DNA of 64,000 nt. Origin: G963923945 sp965199175. GTDB lineage: Bacteria > Pseudomonadota > Alphaproteobacteria > G963923945. The DNA is taken from positions 1 through 64,000 of the forward strand of contig OZ240684.1 in assembly GCA_965199175.1 (NCBI GenBank), read 5' to 3'. Below the pieces are notes generated by a model, which saw only the letters and a program-made list of their open reading frames with translations, had not been told where the DNA came from and did not search any database. A program made the translations under genes and the position numbers. Shown piece by piece: positions 17,467-25,821 of the stretch. Every line of letters starts with the position of its first letter. The first letter of the stretch is position 1.

Positions 17467-17826
17467 TTGACCCTTTGTTATCTTTTCGGTTTTGAGATAA
17501 ATAATCATAAAAAACAACAGATTAGACGAGTAACCCGCTGAGTGGTTTTATTTTATTGCGGCTTGTTTTTACGAATACTTGTTTTTACGAATTGATGACC
17601 AATCAGATGTTATAACGTTTTTTTGGGGGCAACGATCTTCTGGTTGTTGGCAGGCTCAGATAGCCCGGCGGGGTGATGGTTAATCTGGAGAATATTCTTT
17701 TTTTGCTCTCAAAATATTTTTTATGCGCTGCAAAGCTGGTCTGAATAATTATGCTAAGATCATTGCTTTTCGTGCTTTAAGAACTATATATTGTTTTGAT
17801 AAAGCAATGGATATGGGGTGGATGCA
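17467..17826. other. Gap between tRNA-Leu and the Panacea gene
   Basis: AT-leaning non-coding DNA. Two adjacent 16-bp copies of CTTGTTTTTACGAATA lie at 17562-17593. No integrase remnant, second tRNA end or clear promoter pair was recognised. The region should hold the promoter of the two-gene unit that follows. Confidence 0.5.
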
Positions 17827-18291
17827 ATGCCTGATTTTGAACCGGCGGTGATAGCAAACCAATTCGTTGATCGATCCTATGAATATTTGTCGCAGCTCAA
17901 ATTACAAAAGCTCACATATCTGGCCCATGGGTGGCATCTGGCAATCAAAGGGTCTCCCCTGGTTTCCGGAAATATTGAGGCATGGGATAACGGGCCGGTC
18001 TTTCGGTCTGTTTGGAATCGGATACGTGATTTTGGCCGTGATGAAGAAGGCCATATTCTGAACTCTGAAAAAAAGCCTTTCAAAGCAGAACTGGAAGAAT
18101 TTGAACGAGAATTGATGGATCATGTCTGGGAGCGTTATGGTGACTATCCGGCGATGCGGCTTTCGCACATGACCCACCAGCCCAATACACCCTGGGCACA
18201 GGCTTATTTTGAACAGGGGCGCAATGCGATCATTGGCAATGACGTCACCAAAGAATATTTCTTAAAATTGGCCAATACCCCAAAGCAATAA
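17827..18291 (+). CDS. Panacea-domain (DUF4065/SocA-like) protein, probable antitoxin
   Basis: 154 residues. The N-terminal half has the Panacea pattern: ANQFVDRS, then LSQLKLQKLTYLAHGWHLA, and the EAWDNGPVFRSVW motif. This domain is found in antitoxins paired with many unrelated toxins. The start chosen is the ATG at 17827, with GGGG eight bases upstream; a GTG at 17818 is in frame. The stop codon overlaps the next start by one base (TAATG). Position next to a tRNA gene and the partner gene suggest an acquired toxin-antitoxin or phage-defence unit. Domain call is firm; role is inferred. Confidence 0.85.
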   Translation: MPDFEPAVIANQFVDRSYEYLSQLKLQKLTYLAHGWHLAIKGSPLVSGNIEAWDNGPVFRSVWNRIRDFGRDEEGHILNSEKKPFKAELEEFERELMDHVWERYGDYPAMRLSHMTHQPNTPWAQAYFEQGRNAIIGNDVTKEYFLKLANTPKQ

Positions 18292-18698
18292 TGTCCAAAA
18301 ACAATAAGGCAGAACTGGCGAGTGTATCGAATGCTTCCGACACTCTGCCTTCAGAAGACAGCGACGACCCCGGTAAGCTGGCCCAATACAGTAAAAGTTT
18401 TCATAAAATTTCAGATGAAAATTTTTCATTAAAAGAGAAAAACAGCCATCTGCGTCATCAACTAAGCACAAAAAAAGAATTTGATAAGCTTATTTGGCCA
18501 TCGGCCAGGAATGCGTTTTGTTTTATGTGTGTTTACGCTTTTGGTGTTGCATTACTTCTCATATTGCAAGGGTTTCAACTTGGCGGTTTTTGTCTTCCTG
18601 AAAATGTGCTGGTTTTTTTAGTGGGAAGCACGGCGGCGACTGTCATTGGTCTTGTTGGCATGGTGCTCACGGGGGTATTTATTGGTGCACGGAAGTAA
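18291..18698 (+). CDS. Small coiled-coil membrane protein, possible Panacea-linked toxin
   Basis: 135 residues, no family recognised with certainty. Residues 1-40 are polar, about 40-65 are charged and could form a short coiled coil (SDENFSLKEKNSHLRHQL). Two hydrophobic segments follow: NAFCFMCVYAFGVALLLILQ and LVFLVGSTAATVIGLVGMVL, ending in a short basic tail. It has no Shine-Dalgarno of its own and starts inside the stop codon of the Panacea gene, so the two are co-translated. This fits a membrane-acting effector held in check by the Panacea protein, an inference. Confidence 0.7.
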   Translation: MSKNNKAELASVSNASDTLPSEDSDDPGKLAQYSKSFHKISDENFSLKEKNSHLRHQLSTKKEFDKLIWPSARNAFCFMCVYAFGVALLLILQGFQLGGFCLPENVLVFLVGSTAATVIGLVGMVLTGVFIGARK

Positions 18699-18809
18699 CA
18701 ATGGGGTTCTCTTATTCTTTCTGTCCAGCCAGTGAACCGAAAATAAGGTCATATCGCTGATGCGATCAGCCGATATAGGCATATGGTGAATACGGTGACA
18801 GACACCGTT

Positions 18810-20360
18810 TCATCCCTCAATGAGGGCTTTGCGGTATCCGCCAATTTTAGCCACAGTATTCAGGCGTTGGGAAACGCTCTCCCGGGGTAGAGAAAGCTGG
18901 GTATTGGTAATTTTCAGGGTTAACGTATTTTTTTTGATGACCAGGCGGCTCTGTTTTAAAAAAGCCTTCGTTCCTCCCGAAGCGGCATAGGCCAGACGCA
19001 AAGCGGTACCGCATAAAGCGGCCTCAGTGATCTCAGCACTGCTCAATAACGATGTTGCAACTTCAGCGACAGTATCGGATGTCCGGCCCCCATAGCGAAT
19101 AAAAAGAGCCAGAGCAATATAGGCTCTTCCCGGATGGTCAAGCCCATAAAGCGGCATCCATAAGAGACGTTGCAAGGCTTGAGCAGCCCGATAATCAGAA
19201 TATTCCTGCCAGGCCATGTCTGAAAAACGGCATGCCGCCAACCGCAGACGTTTTCTCTCTAAATCGGTTCTGCTGCTGAATAAAGGGGCAATCCATTGCG
19301 ACAAGACCGAACCCAGGTGACCAAAACGGCCGCAGCGTTTTTCATATTCCAGAGCCACGCTTTCTAAAGGATCTTGTTGCATGGTTGCCGCCGGGAGGTT
19401 GTCCAGCAAGCAGCCTTCGCGTAATCCGGTAGACGCAAACACCACGCCAGCCGGTTTCATCCGTTTCAGGATGATACTGAAAATGCTGGCTGCATAGGGC
19501 AAAACCTCAACCCGACGGTTGGGAATCTCCCGGATGCTGGACAAGGATTGCTGACTTTGTTGGCTGACCAATTTGGCGAGGTGATGGATATCATCGGCAG
19601 GAGCCTGATATCCCTGTAACAACCGCAATGGATACTCTGTATGGGCCATATGGAGACGTGCAAAGACTCGCCAGGCTCCGCCAATGGCGTAAAAATTCTG
19701 TCCCTGACACTCTTTAAGAAAGTCGGCCCGTTTGAGTTCCTGAGTGATCAGGCGACGGATTTTATCCTGATGGGCATCTCCACGGTCCACCAGCCGGAGC
19801 GGCCCGATAGGCAAAGAGACAACCGGTCCGACCCGGTTTTTTTTCAAGACAGCCAGTTCCAGACTGCCGCCACCTAAATCGCCGACAACCCCGTGGGCGT
19901 CAGGAAGCGAAGCCAAAACTCCGGCAGCGGCTAACCGACCTTCTTCAGCCCCGGTCAGAACCCGCACCGGATGTGAGAAAATATCGCGTACCTGGTCAAC
20001 GAATACAGAGCCATCTTTTGCCTCACGTACGGCAGCAGTGGCCAGAATATCCAACGTTTCAACCGCCATTGAGCGGATAAAAACCGCGAAACGTTGCAAT
20101 GTTTCCAGGGCCGCAACAATGCCTTCGGGATTGAGAAGTCCGGTGCTTTGAAGGCCACGTCCCAGGCCGCAAATAGCGCGTTCATTGAATAAAATATCAG
20201 GAACCCGATACAAGCCACTGTAAATGACCAACCGAATCGAATTGGAGCCGATATCAATAATTCCAATCCGCTTTTGCGTTTTATGCTTTTTCTGTGGTTT
20301 CTTCTCAAAAAGAGAGAAAACAGGCGGACGTTTCTGAGAAAAAGAAGACGTTAACGTCAT
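18810..20360 (-). CDS. ppx: Exopolyphosphatase Ppx/GppA family
   Basis: Hydrolyses polyphosphate (or pppGpp). The ASKHA-type N-terminal motif is RIGIIDIGSNSIRLVIYSG, preceded by a basic tail. A second phosphate-binding motif is VVGDLGGGSLELAVL near residue 160. About 516 residues including the C-terminal HD-like part. Start is the ATG at 20360. It lies 140 bases downstream of ppk1 on the same strand, so synthesis and breakdown of polyphosphate are probably co-regulated. Confidence 0.92.
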   Translation of the reverse strand: MTLTSSFSQKRPPVFSLFEKKPQKKHKTQKRIGIIDIGSNSIRLVIYSGLYRVPDILFNERAICGLGRGLQSTGLLNPEGIVAALETLQRFAVFIRSMAVETLDILATAAVREAKDGSVFVDQVRDIFSHPVRVLTGAEEGRLAAAGVLASLPDAHGVVGDLGGGSLELAVLKKNRVGPVVSLPIGPLRLVDRGDAHQDKIRRLITQELKRADFLKECQGQNFYAIGGAWRVFARLHMAHTEYPLRLLQGYQAPADDIHHLAKLVSQQSQQSLSSIREIPNRRVEVLPYAASIFSIILKRMKPAGVVFASTGLREGCLLDNLPAATMQQDPLESVALEYEKRCGRFGHLGSVLSQWIAPLFSSRTDLERKRLRLAACRFSDMAWQEYSDYRAAQALQRLLWMPLYGLDHPGRAYIALALFIRYGGRTSDTVAEVATSLLSSAEITEAALCGTALRLAYAASGGTKAFLKQSRLVIKKNTLTLKITNTQLSLPRESVSQRLNTVAKIGGYRKALIEG

Positions 20361-20500
20361 TGACAATGATACAGATGTAAAAGCGCAGAAGTTTTGCGGA
20401 ATTTCAGATAAGAAATTCTTTTAGCTGAGAATTTCCGAAACAAAGCCCACCATAAACAAAGCCCACTGTGTGATAATCCCGGGATAAGGTTTCTGAATGA

Positions 20501-22738
20501 TTAAACCTTAAGAGAGAGATGGGATACCGTGGTATCATTTTTAAGGGCACTGCCGCGTCCTGACAGGCTTGGGTTGGTCATGAAATACTGATGCGCTGAG
20601 AAATTTGTTTTTCCCGCATCAAAACGCCGATACTTTCCATCGGTCTGCAATGCCCAGCTTTGTTCGTTATCATTCAGGTTGGCGATCATGACTTGATTCA
20701 TCACTTGTTGTTTTACTGTGATATTCTCGATGGGAACCATGACCTCGACCCGCCGGTTCAGGTTGCGTTTCATCCAGTCAGCAGACGAGATATAAACTGC
20801 TGCTTTGGGATTGGGTAACCCTTTGCCGTTTCCAAAGCAAAAGACCCGGCTATGTTCCAGGAAACGTCCGATAATGCTTTTCACACGGATTGTTTCTGAA
20901 AGACCGGGAATTCCCGGTCTCAGGCAGCATATCCCGCGGACAATCAGATCAATCTCTACCCCGGCCCGGGACGCGGTATAAAGAGCTTCGATGATATCCC
21001 GGTCAACAAGAGCATTCATTTTGGCCCAGATGGCGGCCGGGCGGCCAGCCTGGGCGTGATCAATCTCAGCGTGAATATGATTGAGAAGGTTGTCACGCAA
21101 TGTAAATGGAGCAACAGCAATTTTCTCCATTTTTTCAGGTTTTGCATAGCCGGTCATAAAGTTGAAAATTTTACCGGCATCCCGGCAAAATGAAGGATCA
21201 GCAGTAAAAAAAGAGAGATCAGTATAAATCTTAGCGGTCAGTGGTTGGTAATTACCAGTGCCGAAATGAACATAAGAACGCAGATTATCGCCCTCACGAC
21301 GTACCACCAGGGATATCTTGGCATGGGTCTTTAATTCAATGAAGCCATAAACCACCTGTACCCCGGCTCGTTCCAGATCCCGTGCCCAGCGGATATTGCG
21401 CTCTTCATCGAAACGGGCCTTTAGCTCCACCAGGGCGGTTACTGATTTTCCGGCCTCAGCAGCCTCAATCAGGGCTGCCACAATCGGAGAATTTTCACCG
21501 GTACGGTAGAGGGTTTGCTTAATGGCAACCACCGCCGGATCACGGGCTGCCTGACGTATAAACTGAACAACAACATCAAAACTTTCATAAGGATGATGAA
21601 CAATAATATCCTTTGTGCGAATGGCCGCCAGGCAATCGCCGCCAAAATCGCGGATACGTTCGGGAAAACGGGCACTGTAAGGTGTGAATAAGAGATCATG
21701 GCGTTCATCGGTAATGAGATTCATGATATCAGTCAGACCGACAACGCCGCTGGTGTGATAGGCTGATTCTGCATCAACAGCCAATTCTTCAATCAAAAAA
21801 TTTTGTAAGGATTCCGGCATTCCTTTATCAATACCCAGGCCAATGATGGTCCCGCGGCGCCGACGTTTCAGAGCACTCTCAAAAGAACTGGCCAAATCTT
21901 CGGCTTCTTCCTCAATCTCCAGATCACTATCGCGAATGACCCGAAAAACCCCATGCGATACCACACCCATGCCCGGAAACAGGCTGTCAAGAAACAAGCT
22001 GATTGCATCCTCAAGGAAGATCAGACGGCTCTTTTCTCCGGGCAGGCGGATAAAACGGTCAAGATAATTGGGCAGTGGAATGATGCCGTTGAAGGGGTCG
22101 GTTGCATCAGAGCGCACAAGCTGAACCGCCAGGCTGAGACCAAGGTTAGGAATAAAAGGAAAAGGATGCGCCGGATCAATGGCAATCGGAGTCAGAACAG
22201 GGAAAATATCATCACGATAACGTTTGTGCAGCCATTGCCGATCAGATGAATCCAGTTCTTCAGGCCCAAGAACAGCGATGCCCTGGTTCCGCATCTCTTT
22301 CCTGAGTTCCTCCCAACAGGCATCTTGCTGAGCCAGCAGATCATCAATTCCGGCATTAATTTTCTTTAATTGCTGAGCAGGAGTCCGGCCATCAATGCTG
22401 GCGTGGTTGATTCCTTTGCGGACCATCTCCTTAAGGCCGGCTACTCTGACCATGCGGAATTCATCGAGATTGCTGCCGGAGATGGAAAGGAAACGGATGC
22501 GCTCAAACAATGGATGAGCCGGGTTGGCTGCTTCCTCCATCACCCGGAGATTGAAGGCCAACCATGATATTTCACGATTGATATAACGTTCTTGCGGTCG
22601 TGACGGATCAATCACCGGTGGAGACTGAATTTCTGGTGACGTTTCGGGCGATTTTTTGGGCGACGTCCTCAGTGACGTTTTCGGTGACGTCTTGGGTGAC
22701 GTCTTCGATGATGTCGGGGTCTGGGCAACAGCGCGCAT
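20501..22738 (-). CDS. ppk1: Polyphosphate kinase 1
   Basis: Reversibly polymerises the terminal phosphate of ATP into polyphosphate. The conserved N-terminal motif YINREISWLAFNLRVMEEA starts near residue 51. The catalytic domains include VVAIKQTLYRTGENSPIVAA, ELKARFDEERNI, HAKISLVVRR with the active His, and YVHFGTGNY. 745 residues. The first ~45 residues are an unusual tail of in-frame 12-bp repeats encoding variations of TSPK, absent from typical PPK1, so translation could also begin later. Confidence 0.95.
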   Translation of the reverse strand: MRAVAQTPTSSKTSPKTSPKTSLRTSPKKSPETSPEIQSPPVIDPSRPQERYINREISWLAFNLRVMEEAANPAHPLFERIRFLSISGSNLDEFRMVRVAGLKEMVRKGINHASIDGRTPAQQLKKINAGIDDLLAQQDACWEELRKEMRNQGIAVLGPEELDSSDRQWLHKRYRDDIFPVLTPIAIDPAHPFPFIPNLGLSLAVQLVRSDATDPFNGIIPLPNYLDRFIRLPGEKSRLIFLEDAISLFLDSLFPGMGVVSHGVFRVIRDSDLEIEEEAEDLASSFESALKRRRRGTIIGLGIDKGMPESLQNFLIEELAVDAESAYHTSGVVGLTDIMNLITDERHDLLFTPYSARFPERIRDFGGDCLAAIRTKDIIVHHPYESFDVVVQFIRQAARDPAVVAIKQTLYRTGENSPIVAALIEAAEAGKSVTALVELKARFDEERNIRWARDLERAGVQVVYGFIELKTHAKISLVVRREGDNLRSYVHFGTGNYQPLTAKIYTDLSFFTADPSFCRDAGKIFNFMTGYAKPEKMEKIAVAPFTLRDNLLNHIHAEIDHAQAGRPAAIWAKMNALVDRDIIEALYTASRAGVEIDLIVRGICCLRPGIPGLSETIRVKSIIGRFLEHSRVFCFGNGKGLPNPKAAVYISSADWMKRNLNRRVEVMVPIENITVKQQVMNQVMIANLNDNEQSWALQTDGKYRRFDAGKTNFSAHQYFMTNPSLSGRGSALKNDTTVSHLSLKV

Positions 22739-23050
22739 GATCGTTTGAGCTTTCTGGTTATACTATGTTCAGGCATCAAAGGATTGACCGCTATCTGGAT
22801 CTCTGAATAAGAAGATAAAGATTGTGTATAGAAACAAAGAGATAAAAGCAAAAATGAAAGAGCAATGATCCCGGTTGATCATGCCTGACCAATGATAGCC
22901 TCAGATGTTTTGAAATGAGATTATCAATCTGGTCAGGATAATCAGCGATCGGTGAAAAATCTATAGTATTGAAAATCTATGGTATTGGTTGTCCGTGATC
23001 ATCCCCGGTCATAGTGTTTTGCTGTAAGATTGCGGGGAGAAGAGTAAACC
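22739..23050. other. Divergent promoter region between ppk1 and sixA
   Basis: Non-coding gap serving ppk1 (minus) and the sixA-like gene (plus). At 22954-22986 there are two near copies of a 16-17 bp unit (GAAAAATCTATAGTATT). No Pho-box-like direct repeat and no confident promoter could be picked out. Confidence 0.5.
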
Positions 23051-23611
23051 ATGATGATTCAAGACAGCACATATGGGCGCATCCTGTTTATTCTGCGTCA
23101 TGCCAAATCCAGCTGGGAAGAGTCAACAATACCAGATAAAGACCGGCCCCTGGCTCCCCGGGGATGGGCGGCCACTGAGGTCATGGCTACTTATATGGCC
23201 CGGCACCACTCTTATCCTGATGGGGTTTTTTGCTCGACTGCCCGCCGGACAACCGAGACCTGGAATGGTCTTGAAAAGGCCTGGGGTGGCCTGAATAAAA
23301 AACAGCAGATATCTATGATGGATCGACTCTATCTGGCCTCAGCGGCGACTGCTTTGGCGGTGATCCGGGGCTGTGATGACTGTCATCATTCTCTTTTGGT
23401 TATTGGTCATAACCCCGGCTGGGGTGATCTTGCTCTTGGCTTGAGTGGTGGGGGTGATCGGGAAGATTTAAAATCACTCAGTCAAAAATTCCCCACAGCA
23501 GCTTTAGCGGTGATTGGGTTTGATCTGTCTTCCTGGTCCGGGGTTACCTGGGGGTCTGGTTATCTGTGTGATTATCAAACGCCCCGAGGTTTGATGACGG
23601 ATTTTAAGTGA
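23051..23611 (+). CDS. sixA: SixA-type histidine phosphatase family protein
   Basis: Histidine (phosphoglycerate mutase superfamily) phosphatase resembling SixA, which dephosphorylates phosphohistidine in phosphorelay proteins. The catalytic motif is LFILRHAKSSW, with the second His in VIGHNPGWGDLA. 186 residues. SD GGGGAG lies before the ATG. Tandem copies of TGATGACGGATT begin in the last codons and continue past the stop codon. The true partner is unknown. Confidence 0.85.
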   Translation: MMIQDSTYGRILFILRHAKSSWEESTIPDKDRPLAPRGWAATEVMATYMARHHSYPDGVFCSTARRTTETWNGLEKAWGGLNKKQQISMMDRLYLASAATALAVIRGCDDCHHSLLVIGHNPGWGDLALGLSGGGDREDLKSLSQKFPTAALAVIGFDLSSWSGVTWGSGYLCDYQTPRGLMTDFK

Positions 23612-23748
23612 TGACGGATTGTGAGTGATGATGGATTGTGACCAGAAAGATTTTTAAGAGAAATTCTTCTCAGGGGAAGGATATCCGGGAGCCGCATTCT
23701 TAAAAATTTTAAATCATGTTTTAAATCACGTTTTAAATCATATCTGGT
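23592..23748. repeat. Tandem repeats after the sixA-like gene
   Basis: About 23592-23642 carries three copies of a ~17-bp unit (GTGATGACGGATTGTGA) that include the stop codon of the gene. At 23707-23740 three 12-bp copies of TTTTAAATCATG follow. No hairpin terminator was seen. Confidence 0.65.
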
Positions 23749-23769
23749 TACATCACATCTGGTCCATTT

Positions 23770-24222
23770 TTACCTGGCCCGGGCATGGCGGCGGGCCAGG
23801 GCGGCATCGCGATCATCAAGGCCCAGCAAGCCGGTCACCCGCCGTATCAAAGCCGCTTCATAATCATGAACCGCACCATCGGCATCAACCACCCGCCACA
23901 ATATTTCCAAAATCTTCAACCGTTCTTCTTCTGAAAGACTGCGGGTTAAAAGGCGTGTTTGCGCAAATAAATCAACAGCTTCCTGGGCTTTTTGTTCTGC
24001 GGCATCCAGTAAATCGGACAGCTCTGCTGGATCCAGTTCAAACAATTCCGTTAATGCGGCACTGATTTTCGCACGTTCATCATCACAAAAGGCGCCATCG
24101 GCAAGAGCCGCCTGAACCATCAATATGGCTGCAGAAGCGCGAACCCGCTCATCATGATCCGTATCGTCACTGTCCTGGTTCTGGTCCCCGGATAGTAAGC
24201 CCCGCAGCCGATCCCACATCAT
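23770..24222 (-). CDS. TerB-like (tellurite resistance/DjlA-type) protein
   Basis: 150 residues, mostly helical, with the TerB-like pattern ILMVQAALADGAFCDDERAK and a second copy LWRVVDADGAVHDYEAALIRRV, each with the acidic D-G-x-x-x-x-E positions. Cytosolic. AGGGAA lies upstream of the first ATG. No other ter genes are nearby, so tellurite resistance is not implied; the role of stand-alone TerB proteins is poorly known. Confidence 0.82.
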   Translation of the reverse strand: MMWDRLRGLLSGDQNQDSDDTDHDERVRASAAILMVQAALADGAFCDDERAKISAALTELFELDPAELSDLLDAAEQKAQEAVDLFAQTRLLTRSLSEEERLKILEILWRVVDADGAVHDYEAALIRRVTGLLGLDDRDAALARRHARAR

Positions 24223-24314
24223 GCAATTCCCTTAAAAAAATAAATCAATGAAAGAACCCAAAAGAATACCCGTCATCACGGCGATCCGGAGATGATCTGA
24301 AAAACATCTGAGGA

Positions 24315-25766
24315 CTATCGCGGGAGCGTGGATTCTCCCATCAGATAGATGTCAACCGACCGGGCGGCCTGGCGGCCTTCACGGATGGCCCAGACGACCA
24401 GAGATTGACCCCGCCGCATGTCGCCGGCAACAAAGACCTTATCAAGCGAACTGCGATAATCCTGATCATTGGCGGCAACATTTCCCCGCGAATCACGTTC
24501 AAGGCCAGGAGTTTCAATCAGACCCTCACCAACCGGCCCGGTAAACCCCATTGCCAGAAGAACCAAATCAGCGGGAATCTCGAAGGCACTTCCGGCAATT
24601 TTTTGCATGGTCATACGGTCCTGGGAATCTTTTTGCCAATGAACCCGATGGAGCTGTAAAGCACTCACCTGGCCATGATCGCCGATAAATCGGGTGGTGG
24701 CGACATTCCATTCCCGCTCTGCCCCTTCTTCCTGTGATGAGGATGTCCGCATTTTGAGCGGCCAATGGGGCCATGTCAGGCTTTTATTTTCTTTTTCCGG
24801 TGGTTGATCAAGAATCTCCAGCTGGGTCACCGATGCGGCTTTCTGGCGATTGGCGGTACCAATACAATCTGAACCGGTATCCCCGCCACCGATCACCACC
24901 ACATGTTTCCCCTCAGCAAGGATAGGAGCATTCCCCGAAGCGGTTGCTTCATCATCGCCTTCACAACGTTTGTTTTGCTGGGTCAAAAAATCCATCGCAA
25001 AATGGATTCCAGTCAGATCACGCCCTGGAATCTCTAAATCCCTGGGTTGTTCAGCCCCGGCGGCCAGAACAACCGCATCATAGGTTGCCAGAATATCGGC
25101 TATCGGCATATCAGAACCAATATCATGACCGGTTTTGAATGCAACGCCTTCGGCGATTATTTGTTCAACCCGGCGGTCAATCGCCTGTTTTTCCATTTTG
25201 AAATTAGGGATGCCATAACGCAACAAGCCGCCGATACGGTCGGCTTTTTCATAAACCGTGACTGTATGGCCAACCCGTGCCAGCTGCTGAGCACAGGCCA
25301 GACCAGCCGGCCCGGAACCGATGATCCCAACCCGTTTACCGGTTTTATGCGGTGCTGGTTGTGGCTTGACCCAGCCTTCCTGCCAGCCACGATCAATAAT
25401 TGCACGCTCAATCGTTTTGATCACCACCGGATTATCGGTGATATTCAGAGTACAGGCGGCTTCGCATGGGGCCGGACAAATACGCCCGGTGAATTCAGGA
25501 AAATTATTGGTTGAATGCAGAATATCCAAAGCATGTCGCCAATCGCCACGATAAACCAGATCATTCCAGTCGGGGATGATATTATCGACCGGGCAGCCCT
25601 GATGACAAAACGGGATGCCGCAATCCATGCAGCGTGCTCCTTGTGCTGCCATGTCGCGCTCATCAAGGGGGAGAATGAATTCATCAAAGTGACGCAGCCG
25701 CTCCTCAACCGGGGCGTATGATGTGTCCTGACGTTCAATCTCAAGAAAACCGGTTGCTTTACCCAT
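24315..25766 (-). CDS. gltD: Glutamate synthase small subunit
   Basis: NADPH-oxidising subunit that passes electrons to GltB. The N-terminal Fe-S Cys cluster is in CMDCGIPFCHQGCPVDNIIP. FAD binding is VGIIGSGPAGLACAQQLAR near residue 145 and NADPH binding is VVVIGGGDTGSDCIGTA near residue 290. 483 residues. The start at 25766 (MGKATGFLE) has TAAGGA eight bases upstream. It lies 50 bases after gltB on the same strand. The start region and gltB stop are separated by a tandem 14-bp repeat. Confidence 0.96.
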   Translation of the reverse strand: MGKATGFLEIERQDTSYAPVEERLRHFDEFILPLDERDMAAQGARCMDCGIPFCHQGCPVDNIIPDWNDLVYRGDWRHALDILHSTNNFPEFTGRICPAPCEAACTLNITDNPVVIKTIERAIIDRGWQEGWVKPQPAPHKTGKRVGIIGSGPAGLACAQQLARVGHTVTVYEKADRIGGLLRYGIPNFKMEKQAIDRRVEQIIAEGVAFKTGHDIGSDMPIADILATYDAVVLAAGAEQPRDLEIPGRDLTGIHFAMDFLTQQNKRCEGDDEATASGNAPILAEGKHVVVIGGGDTGSDCIGTANRQKAASVTQLEILDQPPEKENKSLTWPHWPLKMRTSSSQEEGAEREWNVATTRFIGDHGQVSALQLHRVHWQKDSQDRMTMQKIAGSAFEIPADLVLLAMGFTGPVGEGLIETPGLERDSRGNVAANDQDYRSSLDKVFVAGDMRRGQSLVVWAIREGRQAARSVDIYLMGESTLPR

Positions 25767-25793
25767 GCGTGCAGTCCTTACCAAAACCGATCA

Positions 25794-25821
25794 GAATACA
25801 TATTACTGAATACATATTACT
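25794..25821. repeat. Tandem 14-bp duplication between gltB and gltD
   Basis: Two perfect adjacent copies of GAATACATATTACT. The downstream copy (plus-strand coordinates 25808-25821) contains the gltB stop codon, so the duplication spans the 3' end of the gene. Confidence 0.85.

Noticed and set aside
17626..17638. Shared 13-mer GGGGCAACGATCT near both tRNA genes (also 36339-36351) as an att site
   Set aside because: A 13-base match between two places in 64 kb is expected by chance many times, and it lies outside both tRNA genes.
17827..18698. Prophage remnant around the Panacea pair
   Set aside because: No integrase, capsid, tail, lysis or phage regulatory gene is present; flanks are a tRNA and ppx.
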